A stretch of DNA of 64,000 bases from Sphingomonas sp. NFR04 (lineage in GTDB: Bacteria; Pseudomonadota; Alphaproteobacteria; Sphingomonadales; Sphingomonadaceae). The first letter of the stretch is position 1, and each line of letters starts with the position of its first letter. The stretch spans positions 186,001 through 250,000 of the forward strand of contig NZ_FORV01000003.1 in the NCBI RefSeq assembly GCF_900114095.1, given 5' to 3'. Under the pieces are notes generated by a model. That model was not told where the DNA came from. It saw nothing but the letters and a program-made list of their open reading frames with translations, and searched no databases. The position numbers and the translations under genes are program-made. Below, piece after piece: positions 54,228 through 62,966 of the stretch.

Positions 54228-54831
54228 GCTGCGCCTCGGCGAGCCATTCATCGGGGGAATGGGCGGTGGTGGCGGCGATGTCGGCGCCCATGCTCTGGGC
54301 GATGATCTCCAGTGCCCAGCGGCCGCGATCGTCGTCCTGCGTCGCCACCGCGTCCTCGGGCACCCACAGCGCATAGTCGCGCATGTGCGCATCGCCCGCG
54401 GTGAACAGCACGCAGATGTCGGTCGCGACCCCGGTCAGCACCAGCCGCCGCACGCCCAGCTTGGGGAGCAGCACCGGCAGGTTGGTGGCGTAGAAGCCGG
54501 AGAATTGCGGCTTGAGCACGAAATAGTCGCAGTCGCGCGGCTTGATCCTGGCCAGGCCATCGGCGGCGCCATCGAACGCCTTCGCGATCAGCCGCGACTT
54601 TTCCGAATGCCATTCGCCGAAATTGTCGTTGACGTAGACCGTCGGCAGATCGGCGGCATCGAAGGCGTCGCGCAGCATGGCGATCGGTCCTGCGATCGCC
54701 TCGGCGCGGGTGCGCAGCGCGTCACCGCCTTCGAAATCGAAGGTGTTGATCATGTCGATGATCAGCAACGCGGCCGAAGCCCCGCCCTGGTCGCGCGCAG
54801 GTGCGGTGGCGCCCGTTTCGGGTTCTTCCAC
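54220..54831 (-). CDS. Isochorismatase-like cysteine hydrolase
   Basis: Cysteine hydrolase (203 aa). Catalytic Asp in ALLIIDMINTFDF, Lys in DCDYFVLKPQFSGFYATNL and Cys in TGVATDICVLFTAGDAHMRDY give the D-K-C triad. Substrates in this family include nicotinamide, isochorismate and carbamoyl-sarcosine; none can be assigned. It lies 23 nt after the 59-aa gene and overlaps cyoA, so it is probably transcribed from the EcfG-type promoter at 55059. Confidence 0.82.
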   Translation of the reverse strand: MEEPETGATAPARDQGGASAALLIIDMINTFDFEGGDALRTRAEAIAGPIAMLRDAFDAADLPTVYVNDNFGEWHSEKSRLIAKAFDGAADGLARIKPRDCDYFVLKPQFSGFYATNLPVLLPKLGVRRLVLTGVATDICVLFTAGDAHMRDYALWVPEDAVATQDDDRGRWALEIIAQSMGADIAATTAHSPDEWLAEAQHG

Positions 54832-54854
54832 GGTCTCGTCCCCTGGCAGTTACG

Positions 54855-55034
54855 TCAGGATTGACCGCGATCGAGCGTGTCGCTGGGATGGGCGGCGTCG
54901 CCTTCCCGCTGATGCTCGGTCGAGATATTGGGCCGCGGCTGGGTGCTGGTGCCGCTCTCCTCGCCCTTCTCGCCGGGTTCGGTCGAGAGGTTGGGGCGGG
55001 GCTGGGTGCGGGTCTGGTCGTCCGGATCGGGCAT
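54855..55034 (-). CDS. Small hydrophilic protein with internal duplication, probably stress-induced
   Basis: 59-residue protein, rich in Pro, Glu, Asp and Thr, with no hydrophobic segment and no cysteine, hence likely disordered. A nine-residue unit TQPRPN(L/I)ST is present twice (residues 10-18 and 31-39). ATG 55034 is preceded by AGGAGA at ideal spacing. An EcfG-like promoter GGAAC-N16-CGTT lies 25 nt upstream. I do not know a family. The next gene starts 23 nt downstream. Confidence 0.75.
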   Translation of the reverse strand: MPDPDDQTRTQPRPNLSTEPGEKGEESGTSTQPRPNISTEHQREGDAAHPSDTLDRGQS

Positions 55035-55058
55035 CGCGCTTCTCCTGATGCCCGGGCT

Positions 55059-55083
55059 AACGACACGCAGCCGCGGCTGTTCC
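55059..55083 (-). promoter_or_regulatory. EcfG-type general stress promoter
   Basis: On the minus strand GGAAC-N16-CGTT, an exact match to the alphaproteobacterial EcfG consensus. It is in the 57-nt gap behind the MFS gene, 25 nt before ATG 55034. This places the small protein, the hydrolase and perhaps cyoABCD under general stress control. Confidence 0.8.
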
Positions 55084-55091
55084 CCGCGATT

Positions 55092-56261
55092 TCAGCGCTT
55101 TTGGCGATTCATAACCTGGAGCAGTGCGGCGATCAGCGACAGGCCCCCGCCGAGCAGCGCCACGCCGGTCCAGCCGCCCGCGCCCCAGGCAAGCGTGGCG
55201 GTGGCCGAGCCGGCGGACGCGCCGAGGAACATCGAGCCCATCAGCACCGTGTTGAGCCGCGCCCGCGCCTCGGGCCGCAGCGCGAAGATGATGTGCTGGT
55301 TGGAGACGAGCGCGCTCTGCACCGCGAAGTCGAGCACGACGACGCCGATCACCAGCGCGGCGATGCTAACCCACAGCCCGAACAGCAGCCAGCTCGCCAC
55401 CGCCAGCAGCGCGCCGAGCAGCACCACCCGGTGCGGCCCGCTCTTGTCGGCGATCCGCCCGGCGAGCGGCGCGCCGAGGATTCCCGCCGCGCCGACCACG
55501 CCGAACAGCCCTGCCACATCCGCGCCGAGCCGGAAGCGCGGCGTCTCCAGATACAGCGCGAGGATCGTCCAGAAAGCGGTGAAGCCGGCGAAGAGCAGCG
55601 CCTGGGTGATCGCCGCCAGCCGCAGCGCCGGGAATTCGCGCCACAGGCCGCCCAGCGAGCCGAGCAGCGCGCCATAGCCGAGCGTCGCCTCGGGCTCGCT
55701 GCGCGGCAGCCGCCATGCCATGACGCCGGCGGTACCGAGCGCCAGCGGCACGCCCAGCCAGAACATCTCGCGCCACCCCAGATGCGTGCCGACGAAGCCC
55801 GACAGCGTGCGGCTGAGCAGGATGCCGCAGAGCAGGCCCGCCATCACCGTCCCCACCGTCTGCCCGCGCCGCGCCGGATCGGCGAGATGCGCCGCGAAGG
55901 GCACGATCTGCTGCGCGACGCTCGCGGCGGCGCCCACCAGCAGCGACGCGCCGATCAGCATCCAGGCATTGGGCGCCAGCGCCGCGCCGACCAGCGCCGC
56001 CGCCAGCACCAGGAACTGGAGCACGATCAGCCGCTTGCGCTCGTGCAGGTCGCCCAGCGGCACGAGCAGGAACAGGCCGGCCGCATAGCCGAGCTGGGTC
56101 GCGGTGGGCACCAGCCCCGCCGGCTGGCCGGGCAGGTCGCGCTCGATGATGCCCAGCATCGGCTGGTTGTAATAGATATTGGCAACCGCGATGCCCGCCG
56201 CCGCCGCCATGGCGAAGGTCAGGCCGCTGCCGAGCCGGGCGGTAGGTTGGGGGGCATGCAA
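55092..56261 (-). CDS. MFS transporter
   Basis: Major facilitator superfamily permease (389 aa, 12 hydrophobic segments). [27 protein letters not shown] is the opening seen in a DHA-like subgroup, and [20 protein letters not shown] carries the loop 2-3 motif A. The second half starts near residue 200. TTG 56261 is chosen because AGGAG lies eight nucleotides upstream; the longer frame to 56411 has no similarity. Probably an efflux pump; substrate unknown. Confidence 0.85.
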   Translation of the reverse strand: MHAPQPTARLGSGLTFAMAAAAGIAVANIYYNQPMLGIIERDLPGQPAGLVPTATQLGYAAGLFLLVPLGDLHERKRLIVLQFLVLAAALVGAALAPNAWMLIGASLLVGAAASVAQQIVPFAAHLADPARRGQTVGTVMAGLLCGILLSRTLSGFVGTHLGWREMFWLGVPLALGTAGVMAWRLPRSEPEATLGYGALLGSLGGLWREFPALRLAAITQALLFAGFTAFWTILALYLETPRFRLGADVAGLFGVVGAAGILGAPLAGRIADKSGPHRVVLLGALLAVASWLLFGLWVSIAALVIGVVVLDFAVQSALVSNQHIIFALRPEARARLNTVLMGSMFLGASAGSATATLAWGAGGWTGVALLGGGLSLIAALLQVMNRQKR

Positions 56262-56316
56262 AATGGCGACTCCTCGGGCGTTCGGTCGCCCAGATGGGGA
56301 ACGCACAATAGGGTTG

Positions 56317-57249
56317 TTACTGTCCGATGGTTTGTGGGCCGCTGTCATCGAGCAGATTGGTCTCGGCCATCGCATTGTCCGGCTCGTCGACATGGCCGTC
56401 CGGGTCGACATGGATCAGGATCTCTGTGTCCGGGAACGCCTCGCCCAGCGCGGCTTCCAGCCGCTCGACCACGTCATGCGCCTCGGCGATCGTCATGCAG
56501 GCGCGCATGGCGACGTGGAACTGGACGAAGTCGCGGTTGCCGCTGGTGCGGGTGCGCAGGTCGTGCAGGCTCTTGAGCTCGGGATGCGTGGCGGCGATCT
56601 CGACGAAGCGGCGGCGCTTCTCCTCAGGCCATTCGCGGTCCATCAGCTGGTCGATCGCGGCGACCGAGGCGCGCCACGCGCCCCAGAGCAGCCAGAGCGC
56701 GATGGCGATGCCGAATATCGGATCGGCGCCCGGCAGGCCGAGATAGCTCTCGCAGACCAGGGCCGCGATCACGGCGGCGTTGAGATACAGGTCCGAGCTG
56801 TAGTGGATGCTGTCCGTCGTGATCGCGATCGAGCCGGTCTGGCGGATCACCGAACGCTGATACTGGGTGAGCACCAGCGTCACGACGATCGCCACGACGG
56901 ACACGACGATGCCCGCCTCGGGATCGGCGCTCAGCTGGTTCTGCATCAGCCGCTGCACCGCGCGCAGCAGGATGGCGAAGCCCGAAATGGCGATGATCAC
57001 CACCTGGAACAAAGCCGCCAGCGCCTCGGCCTTGCCATGGCCGAAGCGATGCTCGTCGTCCGCCGGCTGCGACGCCCAGTGGACCCCGCCCAGCGTCACC
57101 AGCGAAGCGACGAGATCGAGCCCCGAATCGGCGAGGCTGGCGAGCACCGCGACGGAGCCGGTCTTCACCGCCGCATAGGATTTGAGCGCGCCCAGGAAGA
57201 GCGCGCTGCACACGCTGGCGATCGCCGCGCGGCGGGCGAGGTTGCTCAT
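56317..57249 (-). CDS. Cation diffusion facilitator family transporter
   Basis: CDF metal exporter (310 aa) like FieF/ZitB. Six transmembrane segments are followed by a cytoplasmic domain. [41 protein letters not shown] contains the metal-site DxxxD and HxxxHGK-type residues, and [20 protein letters not shown] the second site. The C-terminal [28 protein letters not shown] is the regulatory domain. It exports Zn, Fe, Mn or similar. It overlaps pdxH by 4 nt. Confidence 0.9.
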   Translation of the reverse strand: MSNLARRAAIASVCSALFLGALKSYAAVKTGSVAVLASLADSGLDLVASLVTLGGVHWASQPADDEHRFGHGKAEALAALFQVVIIAISGFAILLRAVQRLMQNQLSADPEAGIVVSVVAIVVTLVLTQYQRSVIRQTGSIAITTDSIHYSSDLYLNAAVIAALVCESYLGLPGADPIFGIAIALWLLWGAWRASVAAIDQLMDREWPEEKRRRFVEIAATHPELKSLHDLRTRTSGNRDFVQFHVAMRACMTIAEAHDVVERLEAALGEAFPDTEILIHVDPDGHVDEPDNAMAETNLLDDSGPQTIGQ

Positions 57250-57824
57250 GGGTAGAGCATGCCTTCTTGCCAGCCCTCGCCGGTGCGGGTGAACACGCGG
57301 CGCTCGTGCAGGCGATGTTCGCGGTCGAGCCAGAACTCGATCCGCTCGGGCGTCACCCGGTAGCCGCCCCAGTGCGGCGGGCGCGGCACCGGCTGCCCCT
57401 CGAACCGCGCCTGGACCTCGGCGAAGCGCGCTTCGAAGGTGGCGCGGCTGTCGAGCGGGCGCGACTGGTCCGACGCCCAGGCGCCGAGCTGCGAATCGCG
57501 GCTGCGGCTGGCGAAATAGGCGTCCGATTCGGCGTCGCTGGCAAAGGCGATCGGCCCCTCGATGCGGATCTGGCGGCGCAGCGACTTCCAGTGGAAGAGC
57601 AACGCCACATGCGGGTTGGCAGCGAGGTCGCCGGCCTTGCGGCTCTCGCGGTTGGTGTAGAAGACGAAGCCGTTTTCGTCATAGCCCTTTAGCAGCACCA
57701 TGCGTACCGAGGGATGCCCCTCGGCATCCGCCGTCGCCAGCGCCACCGCGTTGGAATCGTTGATCTCGGTGGTACGCGCCTCGGTGTACCAGTCGTGGAA
57801 AAGCGCGAAGGGGTCGGTGCTCAT
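57246..57824 (-). CDS. pdxH: Pyridoxamine 5'-phosphate oxidase
   Basis: FMN enzyme (192 aa) forming pyridoxal phosphate from PNP or PMP. NAVALATADAEGHPSVRMVLLKGYDENGFVFYTN, HVALLFHWKSLRRQIRIEGPI, SRDSQLGAWASDQSRPLDSR and the C-terminal IEFWLDREHRLHERRVF cover the whole family signature. It lies first in a pdxH-CDF pair and is divergent from the Ku gene. Confidence 0.96.
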   Translation of the reverse strand: MSTDPFALFHDWYTEARTTEINDSNAVALATADAEGHPSVRMVLLKGYDENGFVFYTNRESRKAGDLAANPHVALLFHWKSLRRQIRIEGPIAFASDAESDAYFASRSRDSQLGAWASDQSRPLDSRATFEARFAEVQARFEGQPVPRPPHWGGYRVTPERIEFWLDREHRLHERRVFTRTGEGWQEGMLYP

Positions 57825-57921
57825 GGGGTCTGCCTCTACAGCCTAAACGCCGCCGTTGCGATGGGCGGAACAGACTGAACTTTGGGGAATTGAATCGGGC
57901 CTGCAACGAGGAGACTTCCGC

Positions 57922-58788
57922 ATGGCCGCACGCGCCTATTGGCAGGGACAGATACGGTTGGCCCTCGTTTCCATTCCCGTCGAAATCTACACCGCCACCA
58001 AATCCGGGGCGCAGATCGCGTTCCATCAGATCCACGAGCCGAGCGGCCAGCGGATCAAGTACGAGAAGGTGGCGCCGGGCGTCGGGGCGGTCGAGCCCGA
58101 AGAGATCGTCAAGGGATACGAGGTCGAGAAGGGCGAGTATGTCCTGCTCGAACAGGACGAGATCGACGCGGTGAAGCTCGAATCGCGCAAGACGCTGGAG
58201 CTGACCCAGTTCGTCGACGCCGACGAGATCGATGTGCTCTATTACGAACGTCCCTATTTCGTGGTGCCCGCCGACGACCTTGCCGAGGAAGCGTTCATCG
58301 TGCTGCGCGAGGCGTTGCGGCGCGCGCGCAAGGTGGGCTTGGGCCAGCTGGCGATGCGCGGCCGCGAATATGTGGTAAGCCTGAAACCCTGCGGACGCGG
58401 CATGATCCTCGAGACGCTGCGCTATGCCGACGAGGTGCAGAAGGCGCAGGGCTATTTCCGCGAGATCCCGGACAGCGAGCCCGACCCCGAGCTGCTCGAC
58501 CTGGCGCAGACGCTGATCGAGAAGAAGGCGAGCAAGTTCGATCCCAAGGGCTTCCACGACCGCTATGTCGACGCGCTGCGCGAGCTGATCGAGAAGAAGA
58601 AAAAGGCCAAGGGCGCCAAGATCCTGGAGGATCCGGACAAGCCGGACGAGCGCGGGTCGAACGTGGTGGACCTGATGGCGGCGCTGAAGAAGTCGCTGAA
58701 CACCGGCGACGCCAAGGCGGCACCCAAGGCCAAGGCCGCGCCCAAGAAGGCACCGGCGAAGAAGCCGGCGGCGAAGAAGCGTGCCTGA
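57922..58788 (+). CDS. ku: Non-homologous end-joining protein Ku
   Basis: Homodimeric Ku (288 aa) that encircles DNA ends and recruits LigD. MAARAYWQGQIRLALVSIPVEIYTATK, the HQIHEPSGQRIKYEKVAPG block, EEIVKGYEVEKGEYVLLEQDEIDAVKLES and the long Lys/Ala-rich tail (residues 250-288), probably DNA-binding, are typical. ATG 57922 is preceded by GAGGAG. The stop lies 8 nt inside ligD, so the pair is co-translated. Confidence 0.96.
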   Translation: MAARAYWQGQIRLALVSIPVEIYTATKSGAQIAFHQIHEPSGQRIKYEKVAPGVGAVEPEEIVKGYEVEKGEYVLLEQDEIDAVKLESRKTLELTQFVDADEIDVLYYERPYFVVPADDLAEEAFIVLREALRRARKVGLGQLAMRGREYVVSLKPCGRGMILETLRYADEVQKAQGYFREIPDSEPDPELLDLAQTLIEKKASKFDPKGFHDRYVDALRELIEKKKKAKGAKILEDPDKPDERGSNVVDLMAALKKSLNTGDAKAAPKAKAAPKKAPAKKPAAKKRA

Positions 58789-61333
58789 CGCCGACAGCCT
58801 CGCCCGCTACAACGCCAAGCGCGACTTCGCCAAGACCGCGGAGCCGGCCGGCAAGGTCGCCAAGACCGGCGGCAACCGCTTCCTCGTCCAGAAGCACGAC
58901 GCGACCCGGCTCCACTGGGACTTCCGGCTGGAAGTGGACGGCGTGCTGAAAAGCTGGGCGGTGACGCGCGGCCCCAGCCTCGATCCCGACGAGAAGCGGC
59001 TGGCGGTTCGTACCGAGGACCATCCGCTCTCCTATGCCGATTTCGAGGGGACGATCCCCAAGGGCGAATATGGCGGCGGCACGGTGATGCTGTGGGATAC
59101 CGGCAGCTGGGAGCCGGTGCCGGGCAAGAGCGCCAAGGATCTGGAGAAGGGCCATCTCCATTTCGTGCTCCACGGCGAGCGGATGAATGGCGAATGGCTG
59201 CTGATCCGCCTCAAGCCGCGCGGCAAGGAGAAGGCCGAGAACTGGCTGCTGCGGAAAATCAACGATGCGTATGCGGGCGCCACGGACGAGCTGGTCGAAA
59301 CCGGGCTGACCAGCGTCACCACCGGCCGGACGATGCAGGAGATTGCCGAGGGCGCCAAACCCAAGCGCGTGCAGGGGCGGAAGCGACCCGCCCTCAATCG
59401 TCATCCCCGCGAAGGCGGGGATCCATTAGCAAATCGTTCAGCAGCAGGAGCCGAGACGCCTCCATCAATGGATTCCCGCCTTCGCGGGAATGACAAAGGT
59501 GAAATTGGCGCGCGGTCCCGTAAGGACTCCAAGGCACCCGCCTTCCAGTCCCCCCAGCTCGCCACGCTGGTCGACACCGTCCCCACCGGCAACCAGTGGC
59601 TCCACGAGATCAAGTACGACGGCTATCGCGCGCTGATCGCCACCGGCAGCGGCGGACCGAAAATCTACACCCGCTCGGGCCTCGACTGGACCGAGAAATT
59701 CCCCGGCATCGCCGAAGCCGCGGCCACGCTCCCGCCCGGCGCGCTGATCGACGGCGAGATCGTCGCGATGCAGGACGGCAAGCCCGATTTCTCCACGCTG
59801 CAGGAGGCAATCTCCGCAGGCGGCGAGGGGCTGCTCTGCTTCGCCTTCGACCTGCTCGCGGAAACCGGCGAGGACCTCACCGCCCTTCCCCAGATCGAGC
59901 GCAAGGAACGGCTGCGCGCGCTGCTCGACGGCGCCGACGATCGCATCCGCTTCTCCGAGCACATCATCGGCCAGGGCGAGAAGTTGTTCGAGAGCATGTG
60001 CCGCGAGGGCTTCGAGGGCGTCGTCTCGAAGCGCGCCGACGTCACCTATCGCGGTACCCGCAGCAAGGCCTGGCTCAAGATCAAGTGCACGCATCGCCAG
60101 GAATTCGTCATCCTCGGCTGGACCGCCTCCACCGCGCGCGGCCGCGGGTTCAAGTCGCTGCTGCTCGGGCTGAACGGCCCCGACGGACTCGTTTATGCGG
60201 GCAAGGTCGGCACCGGCTTCAACACCGAAACGCTGCTCTCGATGCGCGAACGCCTCGACAAGCTCGCCGCCGACAAGCCCGCCGCCAAGGTCCCCCGCCC
60301 AGAGGCGCGCGGCGCGCATTGGGTAAAGCCCGAGCTGGTCGCCGAGATCGCCTTCGCCGAGTTCACCGCCGAGAAGGTCGTCCGCCACGCCAGCTTCCTC
60401 GGCCTGCGCGAGGACAAGCCCGCCGATGCGGTGGTCGCCGAAGAACCCGCGGACCTGCCGGAGGCGACGCCCTCCACCATCAAGATCAGCAGCCGCGACC
60501 GGGTGATCTTCCCCGAATCGAAGCTCACCAAGGGTGACCTCGCCGACTATTATGCCGCGGTGGCGCCGATCGCGCTGCCCTGGCTGGCGGAACGCCCGAT
60601 CAGCCTGGTCCGCTGTCCCCAGGGTCGCGCCAAGCAATGCTTCTTCCAGAAGCATGATGCCGGCAGCTTCGGCGAGCAGGTCCACCATGTCGATATCCGC
60701 GAGAAGGACGGATCGACCCAGCCCTATCTCTATGTCTCGGACGTCGACGGCATGCTCGCCTGCGTGCAGATGGGGTCGATAGAATTCCATGGCTGGGGAT
60801 CGCGCGTCGCCGATGTCGAGAAACCCGACCGGCTGGTGTTCGACCTCGATCCCGACGAGGGCCTCGACTTCGAGGTCGTCAAGAAGGCCGCCGAGCATCT
60901 GAAGGAACAGCTCGCCGAGATCGGGCTCACCAGCTGGCCGATGCTCTCCGGCGGCAAGGGGGTGCACGTGGTGGTGCCGCTGGTGCCGCAGGCGGAATGG
61001 CCCGCGGCGAAGAGCTTCTGCGAGCGCTTCGCCCGCGCGCTCGCTCAGGCCGAGCCCGAGCGCTTCACCGCCAATCTCAAGAAGGCGAATCGCGTCGGCC
61101 GCATCTTCATCGACTATCTGCGCAACCAGCGCGGCGCGACGGCGGTGCTCCCCTATGTCGCCCGTGCGCGGGCGAATGCGCCGGTCGCGACTCCCGTCAC
61201 CTGGACCGAATTGCGCGGCATCGACAGCGCCCATGCCTTCACGATCAAGGACGCGGCCACGCTGCTCGAACGCGCCGCCAGCCGGGCGCTGCGCGGCTGG
61301 GGCACCGCCGATCAGACGCTCCCCGATCTGTAA
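58781..61333 (+). CDS. ligD: ATP-dependent DNA ligase D (3'-phosphoesterase, ligase, polymerase)
   Basis: Multifunctional NHEJ enzyme (850 aa). Domain order: 3'-phosphoesterase (residues 1-165, QKHDATRLHWDFRLEVDGVLKSWAVTRGPS), ligase (270-560, nucleotidyl-lysine K278 in HEIKYDGYRAL), and archaeo-eukaryotic primase-type polymerase (570-850, catalytic D688 and D690 in RLVFDLDPDEGLDF). Start GTG 58781. Odd: residues about 206-238 come from a 98-nt palindromic element placed between phosphoesterase and ligase domains. It forms an operon with ku. Confidence 0.96.
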   Translation: MPDADSLARYNAKRDFAKTAEPAGKVAKTGGNRFLVQKHDATRLHWDFRLEVDGVLKSWAVTRGPSLDPDEKRLAVRTEDHPLSYADFEGTIPKGEYGGGTVMLWDTGSWEPVPGKSAKDLEKGHLHFVLHGERMNGEWLLIRLKPRGKEKAENWLLRKINDAYAGATDELVETGLTSVTTGRTMQEIAEGAKPKRVQGRKRPALNRHPREGGDPLANRSAAGAETPPSMDSRLRGNDKGEIGARSRKDSKAPAFQSPQLATLVDTVPTGNQWLHEIKYDGYRALIATGSGGPKIYTRSGLDWTEKFPGIAEAAATLPPGALIDGEIVAMQDGKPDFSTLQEAISAGGEGLLCFAFDLLAETGEDLTALPQIERKERLRALLDGADDRIRFSEHIIGQGEKLFESMCREGFEGVVSKRADVTYRGTRSKAWLKIKCTHRQEFVILGWTASTARGRGFKSLLLGLNGPDGLVYAGKVGTGFNTETLLSMRERLDKLAADKPAAKVPRPEARGAHWVKPELVAEIAFAEFTAEKVVRHASFLGLREDKPADAVVAEEPADLPEATPSTIKISSRDRVIFPESKLTKGDLADYYAAVAPIALPWLAERPISLVRCPQGRAKQCFFQKHDAGSFGEQVHHVDIREKDGSTQPYLYVSDVDGMLACVQMGSIEFHGWGSRVADVEKPDRLVFDLDPDEGLDFEVVKKAAEHLKEQLAEIGLTSWPMLSGGKGVHVVVPLVPQAEWPAAKSFCERFARALAQAEPERFTANLKKANRVGRIFIDYLRNQRGATAVLPYVARARANAPVATPVTWTELRGIDSAHAFTIKDAATLLERAASRALRGWGTADQTLPDL
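59398..59495. repeat. Type-1 palindromic element, 98 nt, in frame inside ligD
   Basis: TCGTCATCCCCGCGAAGGCG at 59398 and CGCCTTCGCGGGAATGACA ending at 59495 are inverted arms of about 28 nt, with GGATCCATT/AATGGATTC inside. It is read through by ligD as an interdomain linker. Same span as the copies in imuB and at 19331. Confidence 0.92.
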
Positions 61334-61393
61334 CCCACGCGTCACGAGACTTTCGCATGGGCAGCGTAGCGCGACGCACGGGAAGGCAGGTCC

Positions 61394-61969
61394 GTGCGCA
61401 CAGCTTCGTCCGAGATCATTCGCTGGGTGGCGCTGCACGTGGTGCCGCAGGAGCCGCAGGTGCGCGCCGCACTGCGCCGTGCCGGCGTCGCCGAGGCGGA
61501 TATCGACGACCTGATCCAGGAAGCCTATTGCCGCTTCGCCGCGATGGACAGCGTCGCGCATGTCGATCGGCCCGGCGCCTATTTCATGCAGGTGGTGAAG
61601 AACCTCTGGCGCGACCAGCTGCGCCGCGCCCGCGTGGTACGCTTCGAGGAGATTACGGAAATCGCCCAGTGGCTCGTCGAGGCAGAGGAACTGGGCGTGG
61701 AAGCGGCGGTGGCGGCGCGCGAGCAGGTGCGGATGGTGGAAAAGCTCCTCGCCGACCTGCCCGAGCGATGCCGCACCATCTTCACGCTCAAGCGGATCGA
61801 AGGGCTGCCGCAAAGAGAGATTGCGCGGCGGCTCGGGGTACGGGAAAGCATCGTCGAGAACGATGTGCAGAAGGCGCTGCGAAGCATCCAGCGCGCGGTA
61901 CGGACCGAGGGGTTCGAGAAGGAAGATCAGGGCGTTGGCGAACCGCGGCGACACCGCATCCCGGCTTGA
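61394..61969 (+). CDS. FecI-like ECF sigma factor
   Basis: RNA polymerase sigma factor of the extracytoplasmic function class (191 aa). Region 2 is DDLIQEAYCRFAAMDSVAHVDRPGAYFMQVVKNLWRDQLRRARV, and region 4 is LPERCRTIFTLKRIEGLPQREIARRLGVRESIVENDVQKAL with its helix-turn-helix. GTG 61394 opens the frame. The fecR-like gene overlaps its 3' end and a TonB receptor follows, the layout of cell-surface signalling. Confidence 0.92.
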   Translation: MRTASSEIIRWVALHVVPQEPQVRAALRRAGVAEADIDDLIQEAYCRFAAMDSVAHVDRPGAYFMQVVKNLWRDQLRRARVVRFEEITEIAQWLVEAEELGVEAAVAAREQVRMVEKLLADLPERCRTIFTLKRIEGLPQREIARRLGVRESIVENDVQKALRSIQRAVRTEGFEKEDQGVGEPRRHRIPA

Positions 61970-62888
61970 AGACGAGGCTGCCCGCTGGGCGGCCCGCATC
62001 GACGCATCGCCCGATACCGCCCCGCCCGGCCTCGATCGCTGGCTGGCCGCGGACCCCGTGCATGCCGGTGCCCTACTCCGCGCCCAGGCCACGCTGGTGC
62101 TGCTGGGAGGCGCGGTGCCGGAAACGCTGGTCGCGGAGGATCCAGGCCGCTCGCGCCGGTTCTGGTGGCTGGGCGGGGCGAGTGCCTCCTTCGCCGCCGC
62201 GCTCGCCGCCGCCGCGCTGCTGCTCCCCGTCCGCGGCGAGGCGATCCGCACCGGCATCGGCGAGGTGCGATCGGTCGCGCTGCACGACGGCTCCTCGCTC
62301 GCGGTCGATGCGCGCAGCGACCTCGTCACCCGCATCGGCAGCTCCGCCCGCACCGTGGCGCTCAACGACGGCAAGGCGCTGTTCCGCGTCCGCCACGACG
62401 CCGCGGCGCCGTTCCGCGTCACCGTGGGCGACGTGACGATCACCGATATCGGCACCGTGTTCCAGGTCGACGCCGATCGCGCGGGCGGCACGGTCGAGGT
62501 GCTGGTGAGCGAAGGCGTGGTCGAGGTCGCCGCCGCCGGCCGCACGCTGCGCCTCGCAGCCGGCCAGCGCGCGCGCTTCGCGATCGACGGCGGCACGGCT
62601 GCAAAGGTCGAGCATGTCGACGCCCCCGCCATCGAGCGCGCGCTTGGCTGGACTAGCGGGCGGCTCGATCTCGACGGCGAAACGCTGGGCGAGGCGATCG
62701 CCGAGCTCAATCGCCACAACCAGCTGCAGATCACCCTCGCCACTCCCGCGCTCGCCCGCGAGAAGCTGTACGGCGCCTTCCGCATCGACGATCCCGCCGG
62801 CTTCGCGCAGAGCGCCGCGATCGGGCTGGGCACCCGCGCGCGCGTCGCCCCGGACGCGATCACGCTCGGCACGCCCGAAAAAAAGTAG
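61935..62888 (+). CDS. FecR-type anti-sigma/regulator
   Basis: Single-pass inner-membrane regulator (317 aa). The DUF4880-like N-terminal cytoplasmic part (LEDEAARWAARIDASPDTAPPGLDRWLAADPVHAGALLRAQ) is followed by a transmembrane segment (ASFAAALAAAALLLP) and the periplasmic FecR domain (TGIGEVRSVALHDGSSLAVDARS, GTVEVLVSEGVVEV). TTG 61935 is proposed within the sigma gene (35-nt overlap). It transmits the TonB receptor signal to the sigma factor. Confidence 0.88.
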   Translation: MANRGDTASRLEDEAARWAARIDASPDTAPPGLDRWLAADPVHAGALLRAQATLVLLGGAVPETLVAEDPGRSRRFWWLGGASASFAAALAAAALLLPVRGEAIRTGIGEVRSVALHDGSSLAVDARSDLVTRIGSSARTVALNDGKALFRVRHDAAAPFRVTVGDVTITDIGTVFQVDADRAGGTVEVLVSEGVVEVAAAGRTLRLAAGQRARFAIDGGTAAKVEHVDAPAIERALGWTSGRLDLDGETLGEAIAELNRHNQLQITLATPALAREKLYGAFRIDDPAGFAQSAAIGLGTRARVAPDAITLGTPEKK

Positions 62889-62966
62889 CGCGCGGGTAAG
62901 GAAATCGCGTCGCCCGCCGTCAGGCAATCGAGAACCGCGCCATTCCGGCGCGATGGGGTGGAAGAC

